DNA of 8,448 nt from Thermoplasmata archaeon (GCA_021831005.1 JAKBNO010000120.1:1-8448); one strand, 5' to 3'. Counted from the stretch's first letter, positions 1 through 6,091 are shown. Notes: generated from the letters alone by a model not told the origin. Numbers and translations: made by a program.

Positions 1-780
1 AACGTCCTTCATAATGGAGACAGGGACTTCAATGTTCGGAATCTCTATTCGATCGGCAACAATTCTTCTGCAAAGATCCTTGAAAATTTTGTGGTAACTG
101 GCAACAGCTCAGTTTCGCACGGAACGGTGATAAAGGTAGGCGAGAATTCGTCGCTGGATTACTTCTTACTCCAGGACGAAGAGAACACCGAACTCAGTTA
201 TCTTGAAAGGACCATCATAATGGAGAGATATTCCACGCTAAAGATTCACCATCTTTCTCTCCCGGGAAAGAAGAGCATTTCGAGATTCAGGATGATCCAG
301 GTTGGAGAACACGCTGAGTCATGGTATTACGGAGCCGCGCTTGGGAAAAAGAAGGAACACCTTGACCTCGAAGTCTATACGGACCATAGGGCGATCCACG
401 GAAAGAACAATACCGCATTCAAAGGTATCCTTGGAGGGAGTTCCTCACTTATTTTCAGGGGATTCATCAAGATTGGAGAAAAAGCGTTCAAGGTTGAGTC
501 AATGCTTCTTGCGAACCTGCTATTGTTAACCAAGGAAGCTGCAGGCAACGCGCTTCCCGTGCTCGAGATTTTCAACGGTGAGGTGAAGGCGAAACACGGT
601 GAATCTGTGTCCAATATTTCTGAGGAAGAATTGACTTATCTGATGAGCAGGGGCCTCGACCTCAAAACGGCCAAAAAGGCCGTCATAGAAGGCTTTATTA
701 GTCCTATTATCTATCCTCTTCCAGAAGATATTTCCAGGAAGTATCTTCAAATTGTGGAAGAAGTGATTGGTAATGATTAG
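1..780 (+). CDS. sufD: SufB/SufD-family Fe-S cluster assembly protein, probably SufD, C-terminal part (5' end outside window)
   Basis: The reading frame is open from base 1, so this is the last 259 residues of a longer protein; GTG at 91 is only an internal valine. SufB and SufD form, with the ATPase SufC, the cytosolic scaffold complex on which Fe-S clusters are built. Visible family features are the beta-helix region with HAESWYYGAALGKKKEHLDL (a glycine/serine-poor strand repeat) and GGSSSLIFRGFIKIGE, the hallmark FRG.I.I segment. Near the end come KHGESVSNI and EEELTYLMSRGL, which match the conserved C-terminal SHGA...YL.SRGI block. The HG dipeptide favours SufD; the EGFISPI tail is more SufB-like, so the assignment between the two paralogs is not certain. 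The stop overlaps the sufS start by 8 nt, indicating one operon. The residue before the HG motif is Lys rather than the Ser or Cys expected. Confidence 0.85.
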   Translation, partial: NVLHNGDRDFNVRNLYSIGNNSSAKILENFVVTGNSSVSHGTVIKVGENSSLDYFLLQDEENTELSYLERTIIMERYSTLKIHHLSLPGKKSISRFRMIQVGEHAESWYYGAALGKKKEHLDLEVYTDHRAIHGKNNTAFKGILGGSSSLIFRGFIKIGEKAFKVESMLLANLLLLTKEAAGNALPVLEIFNGEVKAKHGESVSNISEEELTYLMSRGLDLKTAKKAVIEGFISPIIYPLPEDISRKYLQIVEEVIGND

Positions 781-2023
781 TGACTTCTGTAAGAAGGAAG
801 ATTTCCCGATTTTCAAAAGGAAGTTCAATGGCAAGAGCATGGTTTACCTTGACTCGACCGCCACGACTCAAAAACCAAAACAAGTTCTAGATGCCATAGT
901 CAATTATTATGAGGGTTCAAACGCGAACGTCCACCGTTCGGTCTACAAACTTGCCGATGAAGCCACCGAACTCTACGAAAATTCAAGGTCGAACGTTGCC
1001 GAATTCATAGGAGCAAGAAGCAACGAGATCGTCTTCACCAGGAACACGACGGAAAGCCTGAACCTGCTCTCGTTCACTATAGGCGAATCCCTGAGAAAGG
1101 GAGATCGGATACTGATTACGTCGATGGAACACCACAGCAATATACTGCCGTGGATGCGACTCGAGGAGAGAGGAATTTACCTCGACTACGTTGGATTCGA
1201 TAAAGAAGGACATCTGGATATCGAAGACCTGAAGTCTAAACTTAAACGGGAAACGAAGATCGTCTCGGTAACTCACCAGTCCAATGTCTTAGGAACAATA
1301 AACCCCATCGAGGAGATCGGAAAGACGGCAAAGGAGAATGGCTCAACTTTCATAATTGATGCAGCCCAGTCTGTTCCTCATATGCCGTTCAAGATGAAGG
1401 AACAGTATGATTTTGTTGCATTTTCTGGCCACAAGATGCTTGGACCCATGGGCATAGGCGTCCTATACGGAAAATATCATCTCCTGGAAGAAATGCCTCC
1501 ATTCAACAGAGGTGGAGAAATGATTAAAGACGTTGACTTCCACTCTGCAATATTCGAAGATCCGCCGATCAAGTTCGAAGCTGGCACTCCAAACGTGGAG
1601 GGTGCGGTAGGACTCGCAGCGGCAGTCGATTACCTGAAAAAGATAGGTATGGAAGAAGTCAGAAGACACGAAAAACGTCTGACTTCAATGACGCTCAAGA
1701 AATTGGAAGACTTGAAAAATGTCAAGTATTATGGCCCCAGAAACGCCGAAGAAAGAGGAGGGGTGATCGCTTTCAATGTCAAGGATTCTTCGAACTTGAA
1801 GAATGACCTCGAAAGCAAGAATATGAAGGTTGACAGGCTATATCATTCGCACGACATTGCGACTTTCCTTGACGAAAGAAATGTGTACGTTCGATCGGGA
1901 CATCACTGCGCCGAGCCGCTAATGAGATCACTCCACCTGCCCGGTACTGCAAGAGCATCATTCTATGTGTACAATGGAGAGGAGGATGTCGAAGCGTTCG
2001 TGAGTTCGCTCGGTGAATTGTAG
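773..2023 (+). CDS. sufS: Cysteine desulfurase SufS (class V aminotransferase fold, PLP-dependent)
   Basis: SufS removes sulfur from L-cysteine as an enzyme-bound persulfide and passes it to the SUF scaffold. The ATG at 773 gives 416 residues, close to the 406 of E. coli SufS; an in-frame TTG at 767 would add only two residues. By residue number from this ATG, the PLP-stacking His is H121 (MEHHSNILPW), the PLP-binding Asp and Gln are D196 and Q199 (IDAAQS), the Schiff-base lysine is K221 (SGHKMLGPMGIG), the catalytic persulfide cysteine is C379 (VRSGHHCAEPLM) and the substrate carboxylate-binding Arg is R394 (GTARASF). RFEAGTP-type sequence appears as KFEAGTPNVEG. All catalytic elements are present, so it should be active. 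It overlaps the upstream scaffold gene by 8 nt and abuts sufU. A charged insertion of about 18 residues (338-355) sits before the active-site loop. Confidence 0.95.
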   Translation: MISDFCKKEDFPIFKRKFNGKSMVYLDSTATTQKPKQVLDAIVNYYEGSNANVHRSVYKLADEATELYENSRSNVAEFIGARSNEIVFTRNTTESLNLLSFTIGESLRKGDRILITSMEHHSNILPWMRLEERGIYLDYVGFDKEGHLDIEDLKSKLKRETKIVSVTHQSNVLGTINPIEEIGKTAKENGSTFIIDAAQSVPHMPFKMKEQYDFVAFSGHKMLGPMGIGVLYGKYHLLEEMPPFNRGGEMIKDVDFHSAIFEDPPIKFEAGTPNVEGAVGLAAAVDYLKKIGMEEVRRHEKRLTSMTLKKLEDLKNVKYYGPRNAEERGGVIAFNVKDSSNLKNDLESKNMKVDRLYHSHDIATFLDERNVYVRSGHHCAEPLMRSLHLPGTARASFYVYNGEEDVEAFVSSLGEL

Positions 2024-2383
2024 ATGTACAACGATGAGGTGATGGACAGATACCAGAACCCCGCAAAGAATGGGAAGATGGAAGATTTCGAAATAAAGAT
2101 AGATGAGGCATCCAGTACCTGCGGTGACAGAGTCGTGCTCTACATCAAGACCGATGGGAATGGGAGAATAAGTGATATGAAGTGGCAGGGTGAGGGGTGC
2201 ATCCTCTCCGTAGTATCGACTGACATGTTCTGCGAGAATGCAATCGGGAAAGAGATCAATTCGTTGAAAGGACAAGACGACCTTGCCTTTGTAGAGAACT
2301 TCCCCATCAAGATATCTCCCGGTAGGATAAACTGTGTGATGCTTCCACTAAGAGCGTTCAGACGGGGAACCAAAGAAAAGTAA
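2024..2383 (+). CDS. sufU: SufU/IscU-type sulfur acceptor or Fe-S scaffold protein
   Basis: A 119-residue protein of the IscU/SufU/NifU-N fold, which receives sulfur from the cysteine desulfurase or carries a nascent cluster with zinc or iron. It shows the N-terminal DEVMDRYQNP segment, the three conserved cysteines C33 (CGD, with ligand D35), C59 (GEGCILS) and C104 (GRINCVMLPLRAF). A fourth, non-canonical cysteine is C70. The Cys spacing (26 and 45) is that of IscU, without the 18-21 residue insertion that bacterial SufU carries between the second and third cysteines. The RxxC...L...AF ending is SufU-like rather than the HC of IscU. Its ATG follows the sufS stop with no gap; GGTGA at 2012-2016 is a plausible ribosome binding site, so expression should be coupled to sufS. 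The symbol follows operon context. Confidence 0.85.
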   Translation: MYNDEVMDRYQNPAKNGKMEDFEIKIDEASSTCGDRVVLYIKTDGNGRISDMKWQGEGCILSVVSTDMFCENAIGKEINSLKGQDDLAFVENFPIKISPGRINCVMLPLRAFRRGTKEK

Positions 2384-2409
2384 TTTACCGTTGAAGAAAT
2401 AGGAATGGG

Positions 2410-3309
2410 ATGCCAAAGTTATCAGAGCTCCTTTCGTCTGCGGAAAGCGGCAACAGGAGGGACATCGGAAAATTAGTTACTATAATGGAGAACCGCAGCG
2501 ATGGTTATTCCAGCCTGATAAAGAGGATCAGTCGCAAGAAGAAAAACACCTTTGTAGTTGGCATAACAGGGCCACCAGGTGTGGGGAAGAGTTCACTCAT
2601 ATCAAGACTTGCTGCTGAGTTTTCAAAGAGAGAGAAACTCGCGATTGTGATGATAGATGCAACTTCTCCGTTTAGCGGTGGATCTCTACTTGGCAACAGG
2701 TTAAGGTTGGAAAACACAGACAACATTTACGTTAGAAGCATGGCGACGAGAGGGTCCACCGGCGGTCTCAATCTGGCACTTGGGGATTCACTGGACCTGA
2801 TGTCGTACCTGGGTTTTACGATGACCTTGGTGGAATCGGTTGGTACCGGTCAGGATGAAACGGATATACTTCACTTTGCGGACAGAATAGTCATGGTCCT
2901 TTCACCGGGAATGGGTGACCAGGTGCAGGCGCTCAAAGCGGGACAGATGGAGATAGGGGACTATGTGGTGCTGAACAAGGCCGACAAACCCGATGCAATA
3001 ATAGCAGAAAAGGAGCTCATGGAGACGCTGAGCATTCCTGACCTTTCTAAGAAACACAGCCTTGTGAAGGTCTCTGCACTGACGGGAGAAGGAATAAAGG
3101 AACTGGTGAAATTGATTGATGCTGAGAGGAGCTCCAAGGCGAAAGACGAGTCCGTGATTTTGAGAGAGAAAGAAAGAATCCGAAGAGAGATCCTTGAGAT
3201 ACTGAAATCCAAGGACGATGTCATTGAGATGTTTGCGAAAAAGGTGGTAAACGACGACCTCACAAGGGAAGAGGCTGTCCTGGAAGTGCTAAAGAAAATA
3301 CTCAAATGA
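2410..3309 (+). CDS. meaB: MeaB/ArgK-family P-loop GTPase, chaperone of methylmalonyl-CoA-type mutase
   Basis: A 299-residue G3E-type GTPase. Family members load or protect adenosylcobalamin in methylmalonyl-CoA mutase and related acyl-CoA mutases. The N-terminal helix ELLSSAESGNRRDIGKLVT matches the family start, which supports the ATG at 2410. Walker A is G54-S61 (GPPGVGKS). The switch segment is D83 in IDATSPFSGGSLLG, followed by RGSTGG (114-119), E142 in VESVGTGQDE, the NKAD guanine-specificity motif at 189-192 and SALTGEG (G5) at 222-228. The C-terminal helices end with a REEAVLEVLKK segment like the family's dimerisation arm. LGNRLRL replaces the usual LGDRIRM, so an often conserved Asp is Asn96. 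It lies 26 nt after sufU with AGGA at 2400-2403, so co-transcription is likely, but no mutase gene is in the window; the target enzyme is unknown. Confidence 0.9.
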   Translation: MPKLSELLSSAESGNRRDIGKLVTIMENRSDGYSSLIKRISRKKKNTFVVGITGPPGVGKSSLISRLAAEFSKREKLAIVMIDATSPFSGGSLLGNRLRLENTDNIYVRSMATRGSTGGLNLALGDSLDLMSYLGFTMTLVESVGTGQDETDILHFADRIVMVLSPGMGDQVQALKAGQMEIGDYVVLNKADKPDAIIAEKELMETLSIPDLSKKHSLVKVSALTGEGIKELVKLIDAERSSKAKDESVILREKERIRREILEILKSKDDVIEMFAKKVVNDDLTREEAVLEVLKKILK

Positions 3310-3318
3310 AATACAACA

Positions 3319-3328
3319 ACATATTTAG
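3319..3328 (+). promoter_or_regulatory. Possible TATA box before the small membrane protein gene
   Basis: The A/T-rich element acatatttag lies about 40-49 nt before the ATG at 3368. An archaeal start site ~25 nt downstream would fall near 3350, leaving a short leader that contains the GAGAGG ribosome binding site at 3355-3360. This would separate transcription of the membrane-protein block from the SUF-meaB operon. It is judged by eye only. Confidence 0.35.
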
Positions 3329-3367
3329 AAGAATCAAATCCTGTAATTGAGAATGAGAGGCGATTGA

Positions 3368-3520
3368 ATGCGAGCAATAAAGTTGAGAATCTTGGTGATG
3401 GGCGCTATACTTTTCATTCTAGGTCTGTATCTGTATCTTGATCGAGGACACACCTACTTTGACTTGGGAATCTCTGGAATTGGAATATTTTTCTTGTTCC
3501 TAGGATTAGTCGTGAAGTAG
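3368..3520 (+). CDS. Small two-helix membrane protein (50 residues), function unknown
   Basis: An ATG-started ORF of 50 codons ending in TAG. The ribosome binding site GAGAGGCGATTG at 3355-3366 is a good match to the archaeal GGAGGTGAT consensus, with the GAGG core 7 nt before the ATG. The protein starts with a basic cap (MRAIKLR). It has a hydrophobic helix at about residues 8-25 (LVMGAILFILGLYLYL), a polar loop with DRGHTYFDLG, and a second glycine-rich helix at about 33-49 (ISGIGIFFLFLGLVV). The positive-inside rule suggests both ends face the cytoplasm. It stands 58 nt after meaB. I do not recognise a named family; small two-helix membrane proteins of this kind are common and usually uncharacterised. 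The clean signal and coherent hydrophobic pattern support a real gene. Confidence 0.6.
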   Translation: MRAIKLRILVMGAILFILGLYLYLDRGHTYFDLGISGIGIFFLFLGLVVK

Positions 3521-3531
3521 TTAAAATTTTA
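3521..3531 (+). promoter_or_regulatory. Possible TATA box (ttaaaatttta)
   Basis: An AT-only block centred about 30 nt before the ATG at 3556. This is the distance expected for an archaeal TATA box driving a leaderless transcript that starts near that ATG. It could serve the 30-codon ORF, the seven-helix protein and the cyd remnant behind it. It directly follows the stop codon of the 50-residue protein. Confidence 0.35.
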
Positions 3532-3555
3532 CACTACGAACAGATAATAGTAACG

Positions 3556-3648
3556 ATGTGCAGAGAAGCGCTTGAAAGTACAGGTTATATGATAAAGTAT
3601 GACTCAGTAAATAAAGCAACCTTCAACATAAAAAGGAGGTTTGATTAA
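3556..3648 (+). CDS. Short ORF of 30 codons, possible leader peptide or gene remnant
   Basis: ATG to TAA, with the TAA directly touching the ATG of the seven-helix protein, and with that gene's ribosome binding site lying inside this ORF's last codons. The peptide (MCREALESTGYMIKYDS... ending NIKRRFD) is soluble, mixed charge, and looks like a helix followed by strands. The same frame is open upstream back to 3463 without any ATG, GTG or TTG, and that upstream translation (for example REVVKILHYEQIIV) also looks protein-like, so this may be the tail of a damaged gene. No Shine-Dalgarno precedes the ATG, but a TATA-like block sits ~30 nt upstream, compatible with leaderless initiation. I do not recognise it. 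Confidence 0.3.
   Translation: MCREALESTGYMIKYDSVNKATFNIKRRFD
3635..3645 (+). promoter_or_regulatory. Strong ribosome binding site GGAGGTTTGAT
   Basis: It matches the archaeal anti-Shine-Dalgarno target GGAGGTGAT closely, with the GGAGG core 9 nt before the ATG at 3649. It fixes the start of the seven-helix membrane protein and overlaps the 3' end of the upstream 30-codon ORF. Confidence 0.7.
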
Positions 3649-4326
3649 ATGTACCTGCAGGCGTTTGTTTCTACCATCGTCATTTTCTCGCTCAGTGCGA
3701 TATTGGCCATACTGCTCTCGGCGAGTTACGTAAGAAAAAAAACGAACAGCACATTGCTATGGTCATCAGGAATGTGGCTCTTTTCAATAAGCGTTGGTCT
3801 TGAGATCATTTTTTCTGTTGGGATTTTCAGTGAGGGCCTGATAAGGTTTTACACGTTCCTCGTAGCTGTACTTGTAAGCGTGCTGGCGCTCGGCTCCACT
3901 ACCCTGCTAAAGGGAAAGATGACGTTCTATGCATATACACTCTATTTTACGGCTTCAACTATCTTCTTACTCGTATCTTTGTTGGTGACACATATAAGTA
4001 ACATAATATTGAACGGAATAGTGTACGGTACGCTCCCACTTTTAGTGGTACTGTCCTCTTCCTTCGTTACGTTTCCTGCCGCTGTTATATTGATTGTGAT
4101 CTCATTGATTTCATTCAGGAAATCTTGGCAGCCTAAACTCCTCAGCATTGTGGCTGGAGTTTTGGTGGTAAGTGTGGCAGGGACACTCTACATCGCCTCT
4201 TTTCCATCCTTCCTGTACATTGCAGAATTTATAGGGATACTGTTGCTATGGATTGGGTTCGTGGACTTCGGTTCGTTGTTCAAGACGAAAGAGGTTGTGA
4301 GCGAAAATGTCAGTGGTAACGTTTGA
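3649..4326 (+). CDS. Uncharacterised seven-transmembrane-helix protein
   Basis: A 225-residue, almost wholly hydrophobic protein with a strong ribosome binding site (GGAGG at 3635-3639). Hydrophobic segments lie at about 3-28, 34-58, 64-88, 91-115, 122-155 (long), 164-184 and 186-206, so seven helices are likely, with an outside N-terminus and a short cytoplasmic tail (SLFKTKEVVSENVSGNV). Basic loops after helix 1 (YVRKKTN) and between helices 5 and 6 (SFRKSWQPK) fit the positive-inside rule. I see no retinal lysine motif in helix 7 and no haem-binding or transporter signature, so it is not assignable. Its last 20 nt overlap the start of the degraded cydA, implying that it was once co-transcribed with the cytochrome bd genes. 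It appears intact although those genes are not. Confidence 0.75.
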   Translation: MYLQAFVSTIVIFSLSAILAILLSASYVRKKTNSTLLWSSGMWLFSISVGLEIIFSVGIFSEGLIRFYTFLVAVLVSVLALGSTTLLKGKMTFYAYTLYFTASTIFLLVSLLVTHISNIILNGIVYGTLPLLVVLSSSFVTFPAAVILIVISLISFRKSWQPKLLSIVAGVLVVSVAGTLYIASFPSFLYIAEFIGILLLWIGFVDFGSLFKTKEVVSENVSGNV

Positions 4327-4540
4327 TCGAGCACTCTTTGCGTTCACAATTGGCTCCCACATAATCATAGTTTCAGTGAGCAAGGCAGCTAATTACTCAT
4401 AGGAACAGCTAGCTCCAGGTTATTTTATTATTGCATTTTACCTGGTTCTCATTCCTGCAACGTTCTACTTCTACTATAGAATATTCCGTACAATTCCGGA
4501 ATCATCACTTCACCATAGGAAGAGAGGTGTTGAACATTAA
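4307..4540 (+). pseudogene. cydA: Remnant of cydA (cytochrome bd oxidase subunit I), internal deletion plus nonsense codon
   Basis: The ATG at 4307 begins a frame reading FDRALFAFTIGSHIIIVSVS, the N-terminal first helix of CydA; H18 corresponds to the conserved N-terminal haem-ligand His (H19 in E. coli). At about 4380 it passes directly into KAANYS, a TAG at 4400-4402, then EQLAPGYFIIAFYLV...YYRIFRTIPESS, which resembles the CydA C-terminus (AVANSS...GDLIF in E. coli, last helix, arginine-rich tail), ending in TAA at 4538-4540. All of this is in one frame. The whole is 78 codons against well over 400 in intact CydA, so the helices carrying the other haem ligands and the quinol loop are gone. 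GAGGT at 4291-4295 is a relic ribosome binding site. It overlaps the seven-helix gene upstream and the cydB remnant downstream, as in a compact operon. It cannot make an oxidase; a 31-residue peptide could still be translated. Confidence 0.75.
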
Positions 4541-4913
4541 CTTCCTCTTCTATGCTAATTTTGCAATCTTCTCCATCTTTGCTGCAATGATCATAACTGA
4601 ACTCATGGGAAGCATTCTCCTCCTTCTGAACTGTAAAAAATACAGGGAACCGGTACTTGAGTACGTAGTTCCTGTCTGGGAGATCACCGGAACATTCTGG
4701 GCATTTTGGGTAGTAACTGCGGACCTCGCTTACCCTCCAATCCTCTACAACGTCAAGAACGTTGCAGCTTTTATCGCTTTGTATGAAATAGCAGTCGCAA
4801 GAAAGGTGAAAGAACCATCCTCCATAAGATTCTTAATGCAACGACTTAAAAATAAGAAAACATTGATCAAATTATCTGAAATAATTTTCATCGAAGTGTT
4901 CCATCAGCATTGA
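4527..4913 (+). pseudogene. cydB: Truncated cydB-like gene (second subunit of cytochrome bd oxidase)
   Basis: Starting at GTG 4527 (AGGA at 4517-4520; a TTG at 4530 is the alternative), the frame encodes 128 residues. Residues ~8-34 form a first helix (ANFAIFSIFAAMIITELMGS), and ~45-75 contain EYVVPVWEITGTFWAFWVV and DLAYPPIL, resembling the first two helices of a CydB-type subunit (VWEITGTF, D-AYP). After about residue 80 the protein becomes charged and non-membranous (ARKVKEPSS... KNKKTLIKL) and ends at TGA, where the family normally continues with six or more further helices to over 300 residues. No continuation appears in the other forward frames up to 4985. The start overlaps the cydA remnant's stop by 14 nt, the normal operon arrangement. 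The CydB assignment rests partly on its position after cydA; loss of function is inferred. Confidence 0.6.
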
Positions 4914-4948
4914 TTTTCAGAGCAAAATTTTCAGAAACTATTTGTAAG

Positions 4949-4962
4949 TGTATAGTGATATA
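4949..4962 (+). promoter_or_regulatory. Possible promoter of the fructose-1,6-bisphosphate aldolase/phosphatase gene
   Basis: The stretch tgtatagtgatata lies 23-36 nt before the ATG at 4985, the right place for a TATA box giving a leaderless or nearly leaderless transcript. No Shine-Dalgarno of quality precedes the ATG (only GTGAT at 4974-4978). The 71 nt between the cydB remnant and this gene hold no other recognisable element. Confidence 0.45.
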
Positions 4963-4984
4963 CTGTGGCAAGTGTGATGTACAA

Positions 4985-6091
4985 ATGAAGATAACAGTTA
5001 GTTTGATAAAAGCGGACGTAGGAGGACTTGCAGGGCATTCCCGAGTTCATCCCCAGTTGAAGGATGAAGCTAGACTAGTATTAGAGCAGGCAAAGAACCA
5101 ATCCAAGATCATCGATTATCACGTTACTTCAGTAGGAGACGACCTAGAGTTGATCATGACGCACAAGAACGGAGCTGACTCCGAATATGTTCACTCTCTT
5201 GCGTGGGATGCCTTCATAAAGGCAACAGAGGTGGCAAAAAAGCTCAAACTCTACGGTGCGGGCCAGGATTTGTTAAAGGACTCATTCTCGGGGAATCTTA
5301 AAGGAATGGGACCTGGGGTAGCAGAGCTGGAATTTGAAGAGAGGAAGAGCGAGCCAATCGCCGCATTCATGATGGACAAGACCGAGCCGGGGGCGTTCAA
5401 CCTTCCAATGTACAAGATTTTCGCAGACCCTTTCAACACGCCCGGTCTCGTAATAGACCCCAACATGCACGATGGATTCACTTTCGAAATTTGGGACACG
5501 ATACAACACAAGAAAGTCTTCCTCAAAACTCCTGAGGAAACATACGACATCCTGGCACTCATCGGATCAAAGGAGAGGTACGTAATCAAGAGGGTTTTCC
5601 CAGCCGAAAGTACGGGGATGTCGAAGGAAGCAGTTGCTGTTGTCAGCACTGACATTCTGCACGAAATCGCTGGAAAATATGTAGGTAAGGATGATCCCGT
5701 AGCGATGATTAGGGGACAGGCGGGCCTGCCGGCAATGGGAGAGATACTGGAGGCTTTCACTTTTCCTCACCTCGTTTCAGGGTGGATGAGGGGTAGCCAC
5801 AATGGACCAATCATGCCCGTAGCTGTTGCAGACGCAACGCCCTCGAGATTCGATGGTCCACCGAGGGTAATTGGACTTGGGTTCCAGCTCGCAGAGGGGA
5901 AGCTTGTTGGACCCGCTGACCTTCTTGCTGACAAGGCATTCGATGGCGCTAGACAGACTGCGACAATGATTGCAGACTATATGAGAAGGAACGGACCATT
6001 CGAACCTCACAGACTGCCGGAACATGAAATGGAATACACGGCGCTACCAGGCATACAGAAGAAGTTGCACTCGAGAATGGTCGACCTATAA
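4985..6091 (+). CDS. fbp: Bifunctional fructose-1,6-bisphosphate aldolase/phosphatase (archaeal type V FBPase)
   Basis: This enzyme joins dihydroxyacetone phosphate and glyceraldehyde-3-phosphate and then removes one phosphate to give fructose-6-phosphate, the unidirectional gluconeogenic step of archaea. The ATG at 4985 is chosen because MKITVSLIKADVGGLAGHS is the family N-terminus; in-frame TTG at 4910 would add 25 unrelated residues. The protein has 368 residues, the usual size. D11 and H18 are in the metal-binding start. The aldolase Schiff-base Lys is K235 with Y232 (KYVGKDDP), followed by metal ligands D236 and D237, then RGQAGLPAMGEIL. Y351 (EMEYT) is the third aldolase catalytic residue. 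These match K232, Y229 and Y348 of the Thermoproteus enzyme, recalled numbering offset by three. It overlaps the next gene by one base, so the two are probably co-expressed. Confidence 0.95.
   Translation: MKITVSLIKADVGGLAGHSRVHPQLKDEARLVLEQAKNQSKIIDYHVTSVGDDLELIMTHKNGADSEYVHSLAWDAFIKATEVAKKLKLYGAGQDLLKDSFSGNLKGMGPGVAELEFEERKSEPIAAFMMDKTEPGAFNLPMYKIFADPFNTPGLVIDPNMHDGFTFEIWDTIQHKKVFLKTPEETYDILALIGSKERYVIKRVFPAESTGMSKEAVAVVSTDILHEIAGKYVGKDDPVAMIRGQAGLPAMGEILEAFTFPHLVSGWMRGSHNGPIMPVAVADATPSRFDGPPRVIGLGFQLAEGKLVGPADLLADKAFDGARQTATMIADYMRRNGPFEPHRLPEHEMEYTALPGIQKKLHSRMVDL

Noticed and set aside
3649..4326. Seven-helix protein as a microbial rhodopsin
   Set aside because: The last helix (FLYIAEFIGILLLWIGFVDFG) lacks the retinal-binding lysine and the helix 3 proton-carrier pattern is absent.
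4400..4402. In-frame TAG in the cydA remnant as a pyrrolysine or read-through codon
   Set aside because: Other genes here use TAG as an ordinary stop (sufS, pheS, the winged-helix gene), no Pyl machinery is in the window, and the surrounding gene has lost most of its coding sequence, so a nonsense codon in a dead gene is the simpler reading.
4431..4913. A longer start (TTG at 4431) for the cydB-like frame
   Set aside because: The 32 extra residues come from the cydA C-terminal coding region read in the wrong frame; the GTG at 4527 has a ribosome binding site and gives the membrane-helix N-terminus expected.
4910..4984. N-terminal extension of the fructose-1,6-bisphosphate aldolase/phosphatase from TTG 4910
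   Set aside because: The added 25 residues, cysteine-rich and unlike the family, precede the standard MK..VS.IKADVG start, and a TATA-like element lies within that stretch.
5251..5760. Minus-strand 169-residue frame inside fbp
   Set aside because: It is a shadow of the well-conserved aldolase/phosphatase; the translation is serine/proline-rich with no family features.
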